A stretch of 61,658 nt of DNA from an uncultured Clostridia bacterium (GTDB lineage: Bacteria; Bacillota; Clostridia; Oscillospirales; Ruminococcaceae). The stretch is taken from the NCBI GenBank assembly GCA_947586185.1, contig CANPXN010000014.1, positions 1 through 61,658 on the forward strand, in the 5' to 3' direction. The notes beneath the pieces are model-generated. The model saw only the letters and a program-made list of their open reading frames with translations, was not told the DNA's origin and did not search any database. The position numbers and the translations under genes are program-made. The first letter of the stretch is position 1. The number at the start of each line of letters is the position of its first letter. Below are positions 24,060 through 32,687 of the stretch, one piece after another.

Positions 24060-24625
24060 TTCATTTTTATATATTTTAAAATTACATACTTTTTCTCCGG
24101 TCGAGCCTTATAAAAAATCCGCTCTAAAAGTAAGAATCGAATTGTCCTGCCGGGTCACCGGCATATGTAAAACTGCGGTCTGCCAAACGCAAACCGCAGT
24201 AATAACTCGTTTTGCCTTCGTCTGATTATTCAGACAATTTCCCATGATATTTATCCAAGATACCCGTCATGGCGGAACATCGTGAACGATCGGCAGCTTC
24301 CCGATCTCATGGAAATCTCATCCCTCTATGGTTCTCATAGAGCCGCCCTCATTGCCTGATTCCCCAACCAAGGGGTGCTGTGACTGGACGGAAGTACCAT
24401 TATCCTCCTGCGTTTCGTTGCCAACTTTAGAAGCTATCCAAAGGTCTGTGAACTGTTTTTATCGCTCTCTTTTTCAAGGTCGTGGCGAACATCACACTTG
24501 GCTGACGATTTTTAGACCGCCCGCAGGATTAACGTATTCCCGATGCTGTATATTCAATTTTCAAGTTTCTTGAAAAGGGAGCATTCCCCTTACGCTTGTA
24601 TAGGGGAAGATATCGAACTTCTGAT
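24060..24625 (-). ncRNA. Candidate large structured RNA upstream of mazF
   Basis: About 560 bases with no credible reading frame but many strong stems on the minus strand: CTGCGGT...ACCGCAG (24170-24201 area), GTCTGA-ATAA-TCAGAC, CTCTATG...CATAGAG, GATCGG...CCGATC, TGCCGG-TGA-CCCGGCA, and a GGGGTATC...CCCC stem near 24600. Base composition is more G+C-rich than the neighbouring genes. It follows the sigma-like gene by a few bases, so both could be on one transcript that continues into mazF. I looked for RNase P, tmRNA and group I/II intron hallmarks and did not find them. The boundaries are approximate. Confidence 0.5.
24148..24163. repeat. TGCCGG-GTCA-CCGGCA palindrome
   Basis: A perfect 6-bp stem with the GTCA centre seen in the palindromes at 4368 and (as TGAC) at 1320, 4282 and 18278. 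Here it lies at the mazF-proximal end of the structured region. Confidence 0.4.
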
Positions 24626-24635
24626 ACCCCTTTTT

Positions 24636-25058
24636 TTATTTTTTTAAAAGTTTGTACATCTTGTATAAAATTCTCTTTTTCTTTTTGTTTATATTTTTCT
24701 GACTTATGCCATAAAATTCTGCGCATTCACGTTCTGTTTTGTTATCAAAATAAATCATTTCGATTAATTCACGATCTGTGTCAGACAAAATTTCAAGACT
24801 TTTATACAAATGTTCAACAAGTACTTTTTTCTCAACTTCTTTTTCAAGATCGTATCTGCTGATAAATTCGTGAAAATTTTCAAAAGAATTATCAAACGAA
24901 CCTTTTAAAGTTGAAAACTGAATTTCATGCTTATAGAACGACTCATTATTATCGTCAATGTTCCAGCCGGTTCTGTTGTAATATGTACCGACTTCATCAG
25001 TAACTTCAATCTCAACAAACTTTTTTGAGATTGTATCGTAAACTTTAATTTTCTTCAT
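24636..25058 (-). CDS. Sigma-70 region 4-like factor of the element
   Basis: A 140-residue protein. The C-terminal half is a sigma region 4-like helix-turn-helix: L-E-I-L-S-D-T-D-R-E-L-I-E-M-I near residue 88, then E-R-E-C-A-E-F-Y-G-I-S-Q-K-N-I-N-K-K-K-K-R. The first 70 residues are beta-rich and unlike sigma region 2, so it resembles the small sigma-like regulators common in Firmicute conjugative elements rather than a full sigma factor. GGAGGTG precedes the ATG, and an imperfect palindrome (CGTTCGATTT...AAATCAAACG, 25073-25093) covers the leader and may be an operator. It is the first gene of the minus-strand unit leading through the structured region to mazF and the recombinases. Confidence 0.75.
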   Translation of the reverse strand: MKKIKVYDTISKKFVEIEVTDEVGTYYNRTGWNIDDNNESFYKHEIQFSTLKGSFDNSFENFHEFISRYDLEKEVEKKVLVEHLYKSLEILSDTDRELIEMIYFDNKTERECAEFYGISQKNINKKKKRILYKMYKLLKK

Positions 25059-25174
25059 TTTTTCACCTCCGTTCGATTTAAAATCAAACGAAGGCTATGG
25101 ATATTTATCTGTTATGTACAGCCATTTTGCTGTCAAAAACATGATTTTCCTTTCCATTTAACGTTGTCATGGCA

Positions 25175-25211
25175 TAAAAAAAGAGCCTGCGTATGAAAAA
25201 TACGCAGGCTC
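25175..25211 (-). terminator. Second terminator of the module B operon
   Basis: A perfect 12-bp stem, GAGCCTGCGTAT with ATACGCAGGCTC, around a 5-base loop, with a T-run on the minus strand. It lies behind the terminator at 25243. The remainder of 25059-25472 holds only these hairpins and the sigma-like gene leader. Confidence 0.85.
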
Positions 25212-25242
25212 ACGATTAACCTTAGATAATATTAAATTTTAA

Positions 25243-25281
25243 TAAAAAAATCTCCGTTCCACTTAATGTAGAACGGGGAGA
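25243..25281 (-). terminator. First terminator of the module B operon
   Basis: TCTCC-CCGTTC pairs with GAACGG-AGA on the minus strand, followed by TTTTTTTATT, about 190 bases after the permease stop. Confidence 0.75.
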
Positions 25282-25472
25282 AAGCAGTAAGGTAAGCTTC
25301 TAAAAGCAAGTTTTATTCCGTTAATTAAACATCCACTTTATTATTTTTCAAGTTTATTGTAACACATCAATTATTATTGACCTTAAAATATCACATTCAG
25401 TTGTGATATTATATGATTAAATAGTGAATTTGGTAAACCTTTAAGAAATTTTACAGTACTATTAAGCCTATT

Positions 25473-27662
25473 TCACCAGTTTTTGATTTTTTTATTTAAA
25501 CAGATTATTCCAACTGCTATGACAATTGGCATTACAATCTGCACCACTGAAAAGCAATTGAGCATCACATTTACACTCAGCAGCGGAGAAAATCCCACAT
25601 TCACCATAATTTTTGCGCCGAGCAAATAAACGATAATCGGAAGTGCAAAAACAGCAAAGTTTATGAGTATAGCAGATGTTGTGTTTCGGCATTTTGACGA
25701 AATCCACAGCATTGTCAATGATGAAAAAATAACGGCAATTATTCGGAGCAAACATATTATAAGAATGTACTGCCAAAGGGTTAAGTTCAGCGAAAAATCA
25801 ATAAGGTCCGTAATGCTTCTGACAGAACCGCTAAGGCCGTCATGACCGTAATAACTTGATATAGTGACAGCATACGGAATTATCCAAAGCAAAGCTGAAA
25901 TAAGTCCGTAAATACAAGCTATGAGGATATTTCTGCGGATATAACTTTTATTCCCCGAAGCGGTGGAATTGATTACCGACTTCATTCTGTATTTGTTGTC
26001 ATTTGCAATCAGCGGAGAAACGAGGAAAATACAAAGCAGCATTGCCGTAAGAGCGTACTTCATATCATCGTCATAGCCTGTAATTCCAAGTGCTCTTTTA
26101 TATCCGGTATCGTAGAAAATACGGGCATTGGAAATATTTTTTATCTGCTCGTAACGCTCCTGCAAAAGATAAAATCCTGCGCTTGGAGCAAGTTGTTTTT
26201 GTATATCGTTCAGTTCGGCAGAAAAAACGTCTGAAGTCTGCATAAGTTCTTCAGCCTGTGCATTTAAGGATTCAAAACGCTGTGCTTCTGACATCATAAA
26301 CGTTTCTGTTTCATCATCTATTTCACCCTCGAGCTGCTCAGTATAGTACCGATAGTACACGTCAACATAATCATATTTTTTGATAAAGCTTTCGTTCACA
26401 AAGGCAAATATTACAATAAATGCGGCGATGACAAAAATTCCTCTCTGTAAAATAAGCGATTTGTACAGCGTATAATATAAACGGGAATGCATTCTGTTTC
26501 TCTTGCCGATTTTAAATTTAAACCCAATTTTTCGGAATTCCAGATTACGCTTTTTAGCATACAGAAATGCCGATAAGGTGGCGCATACAAGCATGATTAT
26601 CAGCAAGGTGCCGATGGAAGTCGGGATCAGCGGAATGGGGTACTCCCAAAAATTTATATTCTTGTAATTGCAGAAAATCTCGTTTACTTTTGTAAACGAA
26701 ATAAGATTGATATATCGAAAAATACTGTAAACTGAAAGCGGATGAATCACTGTATACAGCACTCCTTCTGAAATCAAAATAATTGCCGATATACCGTAAA
26801 ATGATACAGTATTTTTCGTGTTGACAGCAATCAGCGACAGAACTACTCCTATCGCAAAAACGGCAAAAAACTTGAAAAATACATATATAATCAGATATTG
26901 AAAAACACTTATTTTCAAGTTGCAGCCGATAAACCCGTTAAGAGATTGTATCGGTCGGCTGAGATCTCCAAGTCCGTAAATTCCGCCTGCAATGATAAAA
27001 TTTTCAGCATAAATCAGTAAAACTGACGCAAAAGCCGTTATTGCCAATGCAATCAGCTTTGTAAACAACAGATAGCTCCGCCCACGCTTCAATGAAAAAA
27101 GCAGGCACGACATTCCCTGTTCTCTGTCGGAAATCATAACAGACAAAACAGCAAACAACAGAATGAATCCAATTAAAATATCAGAATAGCTGTTATCAGT
27201 TGCAAGTATAATTCCTTGTGATACATCAAATACGGGCTGAACTTCCTGCACGCTTTGGTAAGCAGAAGGGGTTTTGACGATGTTTCGGTAATTAAATGTG
27301 TCAGGATTTGCAAAGATTGAAATACTTTGCATTGATTCTGCTTGTGTTTCAATATTTTCCAGATATGACTTATAATTGACAATATCATAGCACTCATTTG
27401 CCAACTCGTAGTACAATTCCCAGTTGTAGTCATATAATCCTTGCGTTGAATTGTTGATTCTCTCATCAAACACTGCCAGTTTCTCTGAATCAGTAAGACC
27501 TTCCAGTTCAGAATAGATATACTTATAGTCAGATGGTTTTGCATCACCTGAATTTGCTGTCCTGAATATAAGATAGCCATTCAGAACAAAAACGGCGGCA
27601 ATTATCAGCAAAAAAATTTTATTGCTGAAAAGCTTTTTCAGTTCCGTTGCTAAAGCCCTCAT
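25473..27662 (-). CDS. ABC-2-type permease, module B
   Basis: A 729-residue membrane protein homologous to the module A permease. The first segment (K-L-F-S-N-K-I-F-L-L-I-I-A-A) aligns with K-L-F-S-W-K-P-L-F in module A, and both share P-V-F-D-x-S-x-G-I-I, S-R-P-I/V-Q-S-L-(D/N)-G-F-I-G-C and Y-D-T/D-S-G-Y-K/I-R near the second large loop. It has two halves with about six membrane segments each and two big extracytoplasmic loops. Its ATG overlaps the ATPase stop by four bases. It probably transports, or protects the cell from, the product of the module B secreted-protein gene or a similar peptide; the substrate is not known. Confidence 0.82.
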   Translation of the reverse strand: MRALATELKKLFSNKIFLLIIAAVFVLNGYLIFRTANSGDAKPSDYKYIYSELEGLTDSEKLAVFDERINNSTQGLYDYNWELYYELANECYDIVNYKSYLENIETQAESMQSISIFANPDTFNYRNIVKTPSAYQSVQEVQPVFDVSQGIILATDNSYSDILIGFILLFAVLSVMISDREQGMSCLLFSLKRGRSYLLFTKLIALAITAFASVLLIYAENFIIAGGIYGLGDLSRPIQSLNGFIGCNLKISVFQYLIIYVFFKFFAVFAIGVVLSLIAVNTKNTVSFYGISAIILISEGVLYTVIHPLSVYSIFRYINLISFTKVNEIFCNYKNINFWEYPIPLIPTSIGTLLIIMLVCATLSAFLYAKKRNLEFRKIGFKFKIGKRNRMHSRLYYTLYKSLILQRGIFVIAAFIVIFAFVNESFIKKYDYVDVYYRYYTEQLEGEIDDETETFMMSEAQRFESLNAQAEELMQTSDVFSAELNDIQKQLAPSAGFYLLQERYEQIKNISNARIFYDTGYKRALGITGYDDDMKYALTAMLLCIFLVSPLIANDNKYRMKSVINSTASGNKSYIRRNILIACIYGLISALLWIIPYAVTISSYYGHDGLSGSVRSITDLIDFSLNLTLWQYILIICLLRIIAVIFSSLTMLWISSKCRNTTSAILINFAVFALPIIVYLLGAKIMVNVGFSPLLSVNVMLNCFSVVQIVMPIVIAVGIICLNKKIKNW

Positions 27663-28405
27663 TTTTGCACCTCGCCGTAATACTGCATATACAAGTTTTC
27701 CAACGATTTTTCGGCGTTTTCTACCTTTTCAACAAGTGTTGGAATAGTTCCGCTGTCTATCAGATGTCCTTCTTTGATGAAAAGAATCTCCTTTGCAATA
27801 GTTTCAATGTCCGAGACAATATGAGTTGAGATGATAATGATTTTGTCCTTTCCAAGATCAGAAACCATGTTGCGGATTATCACTCTCTGCTTCGGATCAA
27901 GTCCTGCCGTAGGCTCGTCGAGGATTATGAGATCCGGATCACCGAGAAGAGCTGTGGCAATTAGTACACGCTGCTTCATGCCGCCGGAGAAACCGCCCAT
28001 TTTCTTATCAATGCTGTCGGACAGCTCAACACGTTCAACAATTGCAGGAATCTCCCTTTCCGCGTATGTCCTGTCAAGACATTTCAGCGCAGCAATATAG
28101 TTCAAAAAGCTGTGTGCTGACATACTTTCATAGAGATTCTGCTGCTGAGGCATAAAACCTAAACGACTGCGGAATTTATCTTTGAGCAGTCTCGTTTCCT
28201 CGCTGTTCCAGAGAATTTTTCCGCCGTCTTTATCGGGGAGAAGATTATCTGTAATGATGTTCATAAGCGTGGATTTTCCCGCCCCGTTCGGTCCGAGAAG
28301 TCCGTATATACCGTTTGTGAATTCATATGTAAAATTACAAAGGGCGTGCTTGTATTTTCCATAATGCTTATTGATGTTTTGGAGCTTCAGCGTGTTACTA
28401 CTCAT
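27659..28405 (-). CDS. ABC transporter ATPase, module B
   Basis: A 248-residue ATPase with Walker A G-P-N-G-A-G-K-S-T near residue 38, Q-loop M-P-Q-Q-Q-N-L-Y, signature F-S-G-G-M-K-Q-R near 138, Walker B L-I-I-L-D-E-P-T-A-G-L-D-P near 158 and switch His in I-S-T-H-I-V-S-D. Sequence and context match the module A ATPase; even the ending L-E-N-L-Y-M-Q-Y-Y is shared. It overlaps the lipoprotein gene before it and the permease gene after it by four bases each, so all three are translationally coupled. Confidence 0.92.
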   Translation of the reverse strand: MSSNTLKLQNINKHYGKYKHALCNFTYEFTNGIYGLLGPNGAGKSTLMNIITDNLLPDKDGGKILWNSEETRLLKDKFRSRLGFMPQQQNLYESMSAHSFLNYIAALKCLDRTYAEREIPAIVERVELSDSIDKKMGGFSGGMKQRVLIATALLGDPDLIILDEPTAGLDPKQRVIIRNMVSDLGKDKIIIISTHIVSDIETIAKEILFIKEGHLIDSGTIPTLVEKVENAEKSLENLYMQYYGEVQK

Positions 28406-29625
28406 AATCCAAGCAACTCCTCTTCGGATAACTTGACAGTTTTGGCACCGTTTACTAAAATATAGCTTCCATCATAATATGCCACTGCGTCGTATTCGTC
28501 ATACTCGCCCATACTATGTTCTGACATATCAGTTAAATCATACCATATGCCTATAGATGGGAAAAACAACTTGCCGTTAAATTCGCTGCATCGTGAGTCT
28601 AAATAATCCATTGCAGTAAATCCAAGTTCAAATTCATATTCGTTTTCCTGATAAATAGCTTTCACATTTTTATCATCATAGTCATAATAAATGTAGCAAT
28701 CTTCATTCATATAACGTGACGGAGGCAGTTCAGATTCCACCCATGTCTTAGTTTCAAAATCAAATTCAAAATTTACAAACGTCCAGTATTCATCGGAATC
28801 AGGAGATACACTTTGATCTTTTACAAACGCATGAGATATATACATTTTGCCGTTATAAATTCCGTATATATTGGAAGACCTAGAATATTCAGAGCCTTCA
28901 TATTCCTTGTCTTTTTCATAGATACTGCCGTAATTTTTATATTCTTTTGTATCAAGATTGATACTGCATAAGAAAAAATTTCCTCCTGAGTTTCCCCAAT
29001 CAAAATTGCCGAAATCATCAAGATTTGCGCCTCTGTCATCAGCAACAAAGAATAGTTCATCGTTATACAGCACATATCCTCCATTTTCTTTCGGAACAGC
29101 ATCATGAAACTCGCATACCGTTTCCGTTTCGGAGGAATCCAGCGAAGCTCTCATAAGACTTGAATCAATATAAAACTCCGGTCCGTCAGATGTTTCTTTG
29201 ACAGCTCCGCCATTTGAGGCGAAATAGTAAACATAACCATCGTAAAACACCGGCATATAGAATTTTCCAATATTTTTTGACAGACAACTCGATGTGTTAT
29301 GTGTACAGTTAGGTACTGCACAAAGCGGTGCTCTTTCCATGGAATCAAAATCCAGAAATACTTTGGTGTAATCTGAAGAGCTTCCAATAGTATAAGCTGC
29401 TCCATTATTGTAGTAACTGTAATCACTGATAAATTGTACGTTGTTATCTGCCATGTCTTTTATATTACTTTCTAAATTGTTAGACGTATCGTCGTTATAT
29501 TGGGTACTATTTTCCCCTATGCCTTCACCATTACTTCCTGAATTTATAGAGTTATCATTACATCCTGTCAAGCATCCTATTAATAATACAGATAATATAC
29601 TAACAATCAATCTTTTTTTGTTCAT
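28402..29625 (-). CDS. Lipoprotein of agr module B
   Basis: A 407-residue lipoprotein with lipobox L-T-G-C near residue 22. A Ser/Asn-rich linker of about 50 residues is followed by a beta-rich acidic domain with the cysteine cluster C-A-V-P-N-C-T-H-N-T-S-S-C, the counterpart of that in module A. Later stretches such as Y-D-L-T-D-M-S and Y-D-G-S-Y-I-L suggest propeller-like repeats. I start at the ATG with AAGGGGAA 7 bases upstream instead of a frame extending 11 codons earlier. A 170-bp mobile insertion (29686-29855) sits 61 bases before this start, between the gene and any promoter further upstream. Function unknown; a surface partner of the transporter is likely. Confidence 0.75.
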   Translation of the reverse strand: MNKKRLIVSILSVLLIGCLTGCNDNSINSGSNGEGIGENSTQYNDDTSNNLESNIKDMADNNVQFISDYSYYNNGAAYTIGSSSDYTKVFLDFDSMERAPLCAVPNCTHNTSSCLSKNIGKFYMPVFYDGYVYYFASNGGAVKETSDGPEFYIDSSLMRASLDSSETETVCEFHDAVPKENGGYVLYNDELFFVADDRGANLDDFGNFDWGNSGGNFFLCSINLDTKEYKNYGSIYEKDKEYEGSEYSRSSNIYGIYNGKMYISHAFVKDQSVSPDSDEYWTFVNFEFDFETKTWVESELPPSRYMNEDCYIYYDYDDKNVKAIYQENEYEFELGFTAMDYLDSRCSEFNGKLFFPSIGIWYDLTDMSEHSMGEYDEYDAVAYYDGSYILVNGAKTVKLSEEELLGL

Positions 29626-29685
29626 GATAATTTCCCCTTTTGCAAAACAACAAATCATTATTATTGAATTTTAATATTTGTTTTT

Positions 29686-29855
29686 CACTATCCATAACTT
29701 AAGGAAATTGATAAATTTAGACTTTCCCAGTGCTGTCAAAGCAAATTTCAGCTTACTTGAAATGCTATATTTTAGCAGACTTTTTAATAACTGAAATTGC
29801 AAAAAATAGCGTAGAATAGGCTTATATATGCAGATTTCTTAAGTTGTGGATAGTG
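29686..29855. mobile_element. MITE-like insertion with terminal inverted repeats and target duplication
   Basis: A 170-bp segment begins CACTATCCATAACTTAAG and ends with the inverted counterpart CTTAAGTTGTGGATAGTG (one mismatch within the outer 18 bases, about 22 bases in all). It is flanked by identical 10-base direct repeats, ATTTGTTTTT, at 29676-29685 and 29856-29865. No reading frame of note lies inside. This is the structure of a non-autonomous transposon. It lies in the leader of the module B lipoprotein gene. No transposase gene with matching ends is present in this window. Confidence 0.75.
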
Positions 29856-29962
29856 ATTTGTTTTTATATGAATAAATAACATAATTTTATTCTAGCAAAT
29901 CTAATGTTATACCAGTGGTGTTTATCATACCAAATATTTCAAAATTCTTACTTTAATAAATC

Positions 29963-29999
29963 AAAAATTCAGCCGGAGATTTTATCCCCGACTGAATCA
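29963..29999 (-). terminator. Terminator after the module B secreted-protein gene
   Basis: On the minus strand GATTCAGTCGGGG pairs with TCTCCGGCTGAAT, followed by TTTTTGATTT, 55 bases after the stop at 30054. It mirrors the terminator at the same place in module A. The interval 29626-30053 otherwise contains the MITE and A+T-rich sequence. Confidence 0.75.
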
Positions 30000-30053
30000 T
30001 GAGATATTCATCTCCCTCAAAATGGGGACATCATTTGCATGTAATACTATTAC

Positions 30054-30434
30054 TTAACGAGAAGTATTTACACTGTAGGAGCCAGCTACATGATAGCCTC
30101 TTGCTGATGTTATACCGGTACCCGAATAACTATGCGAAACATACCCGTCTGTATCATCGTATGTAGTTCCCGATTTTTCAGAAAGAGTTGTATATGCTGC
30201 TGAAGAAAGTTTCACAGATACATAACTGCTATTTCCACCGTCCGTACTAAGAGAAATCTGAGTTGAATCACGGTAAATACCAGCTTGAGCCCCATTGCCA
30301 AAAGAAACATATCCTGTAGGTCCGCTATAACAAGGTGAAACATCGGAAGCACTTGCCGTAATACCAACAGAGCCAACAGCCAAAGTTGTCACTGCCATAA
30401 CCGCAGCAGTAATTTTCTTAAAAGTCTTTCTCAT
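30054..30434 (-). CDS. Small secreted protein of agr module B (unrecognised family)
   Basis: A 126-residue protein with signal peptide M-R-K-T-F-K-K-I-T-A-A-V-M and cleavage after T-A-S-A near residue 28. The mature part is Ser/Thr/Gly/Tyr-rich and holds Y-R-D-S-T-Q near residue 54 and G-I-T-S-A-R-G near 108, both shared with the module A protein (10716-11087). Between these motifs the two differ strongly, as expected if they carry different specificities. It has a single Cys near the mature N-terminus; the module A protein has none. It lies between agrD and its own terminator. The leader contains a GATCAACTTGATTTGTTGATC stem. Function unknown. Confidence 0.75.
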   Translation of the reverse strand: MRKTFKKITAAVMAVTTLAVGSVGITASASDVSPCYSGPTGYVSFGNGAQAGIYRDSTQISLSTDGGNSSYVSVKLSSAAYTTLSEKSGTTYDDTDGYVSHSYSGTGITSARGYHVAGSYSVNTSR

Positions 30435-30574
30435 TTTTTAGTCTTTTCCGATCAACAAATCAAGTTGATCTATAAATTTGTTTTTTTATAATACGAACAA
30501 TTTATGTATAGTAAATAAATACAACAAGTTCAAAGCGTTCATATTATAATCTTGTTTTAATTTGGCATTTAGCC

Positions 30575-30709
30575 TTACTTCTTGAATTTTTTCAAGGCTT
30601 CGGGTTCTTTTGGCTGATAAGAGCCATAACCTGAAGCAGTGCCACTTGCTTTGATGGCAGCCTTACGACCGAAAGCGGCAATAAGCTTGTAAATCTTATT
30701 CTTGCTCAT
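30575..30709 (-). CDS. agrD: AgrD-like autoinducer peptide precursor, module B
   Basis: A 44-residue precursor beginning M-S-K-N-K-I-Y-K-L-I-A-A-F with basic leader residues R-K and K, then T-A-S-G-Y-G-S followed by Y-Q-P-K-E-P-E-A-L-K-K. The Y-Q-P-K-x-P-x-A-L recognition segment is shared with module A. The predicted ring is S-G-Y-G-S, again Ser in place of Cys, so a lactone is expected; it differs from module A (S-G-L-G-L) at two ring positions. AAGGAGGG lies 7 bases before the ATG, which overlaps the end of agrB by 14 bases. Here agrD follows agrB, the reverse of module A. Confidence 0.88.
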   Translation of the reverse strand: MSKNKIYKLIAAFGRKAAIKASGTASGYGSYQPKEPEALKKFKK

Positions 30710-31277
30710 TGATTTTCCCTCCTTTTCCGTACTCTCCTATAATCATAAGCAGCGTTATAAAAAAAGCTGTTACAGTTATAGTAGTGCAAATTTTTATAGC
30801 AAAGAAATACGAGAACACAGCAACAATACTCCAAAACATCGACATCGCTATGCTAATTCTTCGATATTTCGTTTGTTCTTCGCTCGTTAAAGGCTTATTA
30901 TAATTTTCTATTGGTGCAAGAAAAAAACTTGTAATTAAATAAAGCAACATTATAAGAATATGTAAATAGTATGGAAATTTGAATTCCGATAAAAAGGCTA
31001 AAGATATGCAAATCGAAATAAAAACCATTTTACACTTCAAAACCGTATTGGCATGATAACCGCCGGTATATAACCTTACTGAAATAAACATTGCAAAGAA
31101 AATTATCATAGTAATGAATTTATTAAATATAAATCCTACAGCAAGGACAATAAAAAAGTCTACAATTCCTAATATAACAGTTTCATATCCATAAATATAA
31201 ATATCAATTTCCGTTTCAGGAATAACATTTTTATGTAATAAAAAATCGGCAATCATTTTGCTTAATCGGTGAACCAT
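30696..31277 (-). CDS. agrB: AgrB-like peptide-processing membrane endopeptidase, module B
   Basis: A 193-residue membrane protein with five to six hydrophobic segments and the AgrB catalytic motif L-Y-T-G-G-Y-H-A-N-T-V-L-K-C-K, His and Cys seven residues apart. The longer frame adds 13 residues without a ribosome-binding site; AAGGAAGGTG before the chosen ATG decides the start. It should process the peptide encoded immediately downstream. The C-terminus E-Y-G-K-G-G-K-I-N-E-Q-E carries the agrD ribosome-binding site in its codons, which couples the two. Confidence 0.9.
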   Translation of the reverse strand: MVHRLSKMIADFLLHKNVIPETEIDIYIYGYETVILGIVDFFIVLAVGFIFNKFITMIIFFAMFISVRLYTGGYHANTVLKCKMVFISICISLAFLSEFKFPYYLHILIMLLYLITSFFLAPIENYNKPLTSEEQTKYRRISIAMSMFWSIVAVFSYFFAIKICTTITVTAFFITLLMIIGEYGKGGKINEQE

Positions 31278-31373
31278 AAGCGTCACCTTCCTTAAGTAAA
31301 ATAATAACCGATTCATTAATCAATGTCAATCGATTTTCCTAATTTGCACGTTTTCTTCCTAATTTGCAACTTT

Positions 31374-32687
31374 TCACTCAAAATTTTTGCATGAAACCCA
31401 AATATCCGCAATAAAAAAGCCATCCTGTTCGAATAACTCCATCATACCGTTATACTTTTTAACTATATCTTTTATTGATTTTATTCCATAGCCATGAATA
31501 TCCTTATGCTTTTTTGTTGTTTTTAACTCTGGATTGTTTTTTAATACAGAATCCTGAACGGAATTTTTCATTATGATATTTATATATCCTTTTTTCTGAT
31601 TTATTTCAAAATGTATCTCCTTGTTTTTGTCAACTTTCCGGCAGGCTTCTATTGCATTATCAAAAATATTTCCAAGCAGAGAACACATATCAATATCGTC
31701 AATCGATGTTTCGATTGAACCGGCATTGACAATAGTTAATATATTTTCACTTTTACACTGCGTTAATTTTGCATTTGAAATAGCGTCCACAACTCTGTTG
31801 CCTGTGTTTATTTGTTTAATTTCAAAGTTAAGCTTATTTTTTATCATATCTGCAATATAACTGTTTGCTTTTTCATATTCCTTATCATCAAGTAAAGAGG
31901 AAATACATTGCAGATGATTTTTCATATCATGACGTATCTTATTCATTTCATCATACTTTTTTTCCGCTTCTTCATATTGAGTACGATATAATTCATTCTG
32001 CATTTTATCAATGATCAATTCCGTTTTTTCTATATTTTTCTCACTTATCCTTTTCATTAGGAAATATGTCAATACGTTAATTGCAACAAGATCTATACCA
32101 ATCCAGATTGTCATAGGGGTTTCAGATGATATTCCCGCTTTTATATCCATTTGAAAGATTCCTAATCCGATCAGCATGGTTATAACAAAAATAATACTTA
32201 TTGCCGTACATTCGGTAAAGGAAAAGCTATATCTGTTGACGCCCTTTAATTTAAGCATTGCTCTTGTTATGACAAACAATAATGCTTTCGTAATAAAAAG
32301 ATTAAGGATTCTTATTAGTCCTCTGTTTTCGATCATTTCCTCTATGGTTTCGTTAAATATCCATCCTAGTGATTTTAACGTCATAAAACTTATTAGCAAA
32401 GCGCAAATATCCAAACTTAACGGTACGAATATTTTCTCAAAAAGCGATCCTTTAAGCAAAAACAGCGCTAATAAAAAATTGATAAATATTCTTAATCCTC
32501 CCAATATTCCCTCGTAACTTATAAAATGATTGAAAGTTAACGTCAACGCTGTGTTGATACCTAAAATTATCAAATAGCATAGTAAAGTTATTTGTTTTTT
32601 CTTAGGCTTTAAAAATTTTAACATGAAATCGGCATATATCATATATTCAACAAATGTTGCCGCATATTCAAAAAAATTCCATATCAT
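31374..32687 (-). CDS. agrC: AgrC-like sensor histidine kinase (GHKL), module B
   Basis: A 437-residue kinase with about six membrane segments in the first 205 residues, a coiled-coil linker, the canonical histidine motif I-R-H-D-M-K-N-H-L near residue 250, N-box L-G-N-I-F-D-N-A-I-E-A and G-box H-G-Y-G-I-K-S-I. The motif is closer to textbook AgrC than that of module A. The ATG overlaps the agrA stop by four bases and has AGGGAGG upstream; the longer frame starts at TTG two codons earlier. The sensor domains of the two kinases differ strongly, which fits different peptide ligands. Confidence 0.9.
   Translation of the reverse strand: MIWNFFEYAATFVEYMIYADFMLKFLKPKKKQITLLCYLIILGINTALTLTFNHFISYEGILGGLRIFINFLLALFLLKGSLFEKIFVPLSLDICALLISFMTLKSLGWIFNETIEEMIENRGLIRILNLFITKALLFVITRAMLKLKGVNRYSFSFTECTAISIIFVITMLIGLGIFQMDIKAGISSETPMTIWIGIDLVAINVLTYFLMKRISEKNIEKTELIIDKMQNELYRTQYEEAEKKYDEMNKIRHDMKNHLQCISSLLDDKEYEKANSYIADMIKNKLNFEIKQINTGNRVVDAISNAKLTQCKSENILTIVNAGSIETSIDDIDMCSLLGNIFDNAIEACRKVDKNKEIHFEINQKKGYINIIMKNSVQDSVLKNNPELKTTKKHKDIHGYGIKSIKDIVKKYNGMMELFEQDGFFIADIWVSCKNFE

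Noticed and set aside
24328-24573. Plus-strand reading frame of 81 codons
   Set aside because: No ribosome-binding site, low-complexity reading, and it overlays the stems of the structured region.
24060-24625. Group II or group I intron
   Set aside because: No domain V-like hairpin, no GTGCG-type 5' end, no intron-encoded protein, and no interrupted gene.
30497-30530. AgrA-type repeat pair before the module B secreted-protein gene
   Set aside because: ACAATTTATG and ACAACAAGTT are dissimilar and 24 bases apart, so they do not fit the two-turn spacing.
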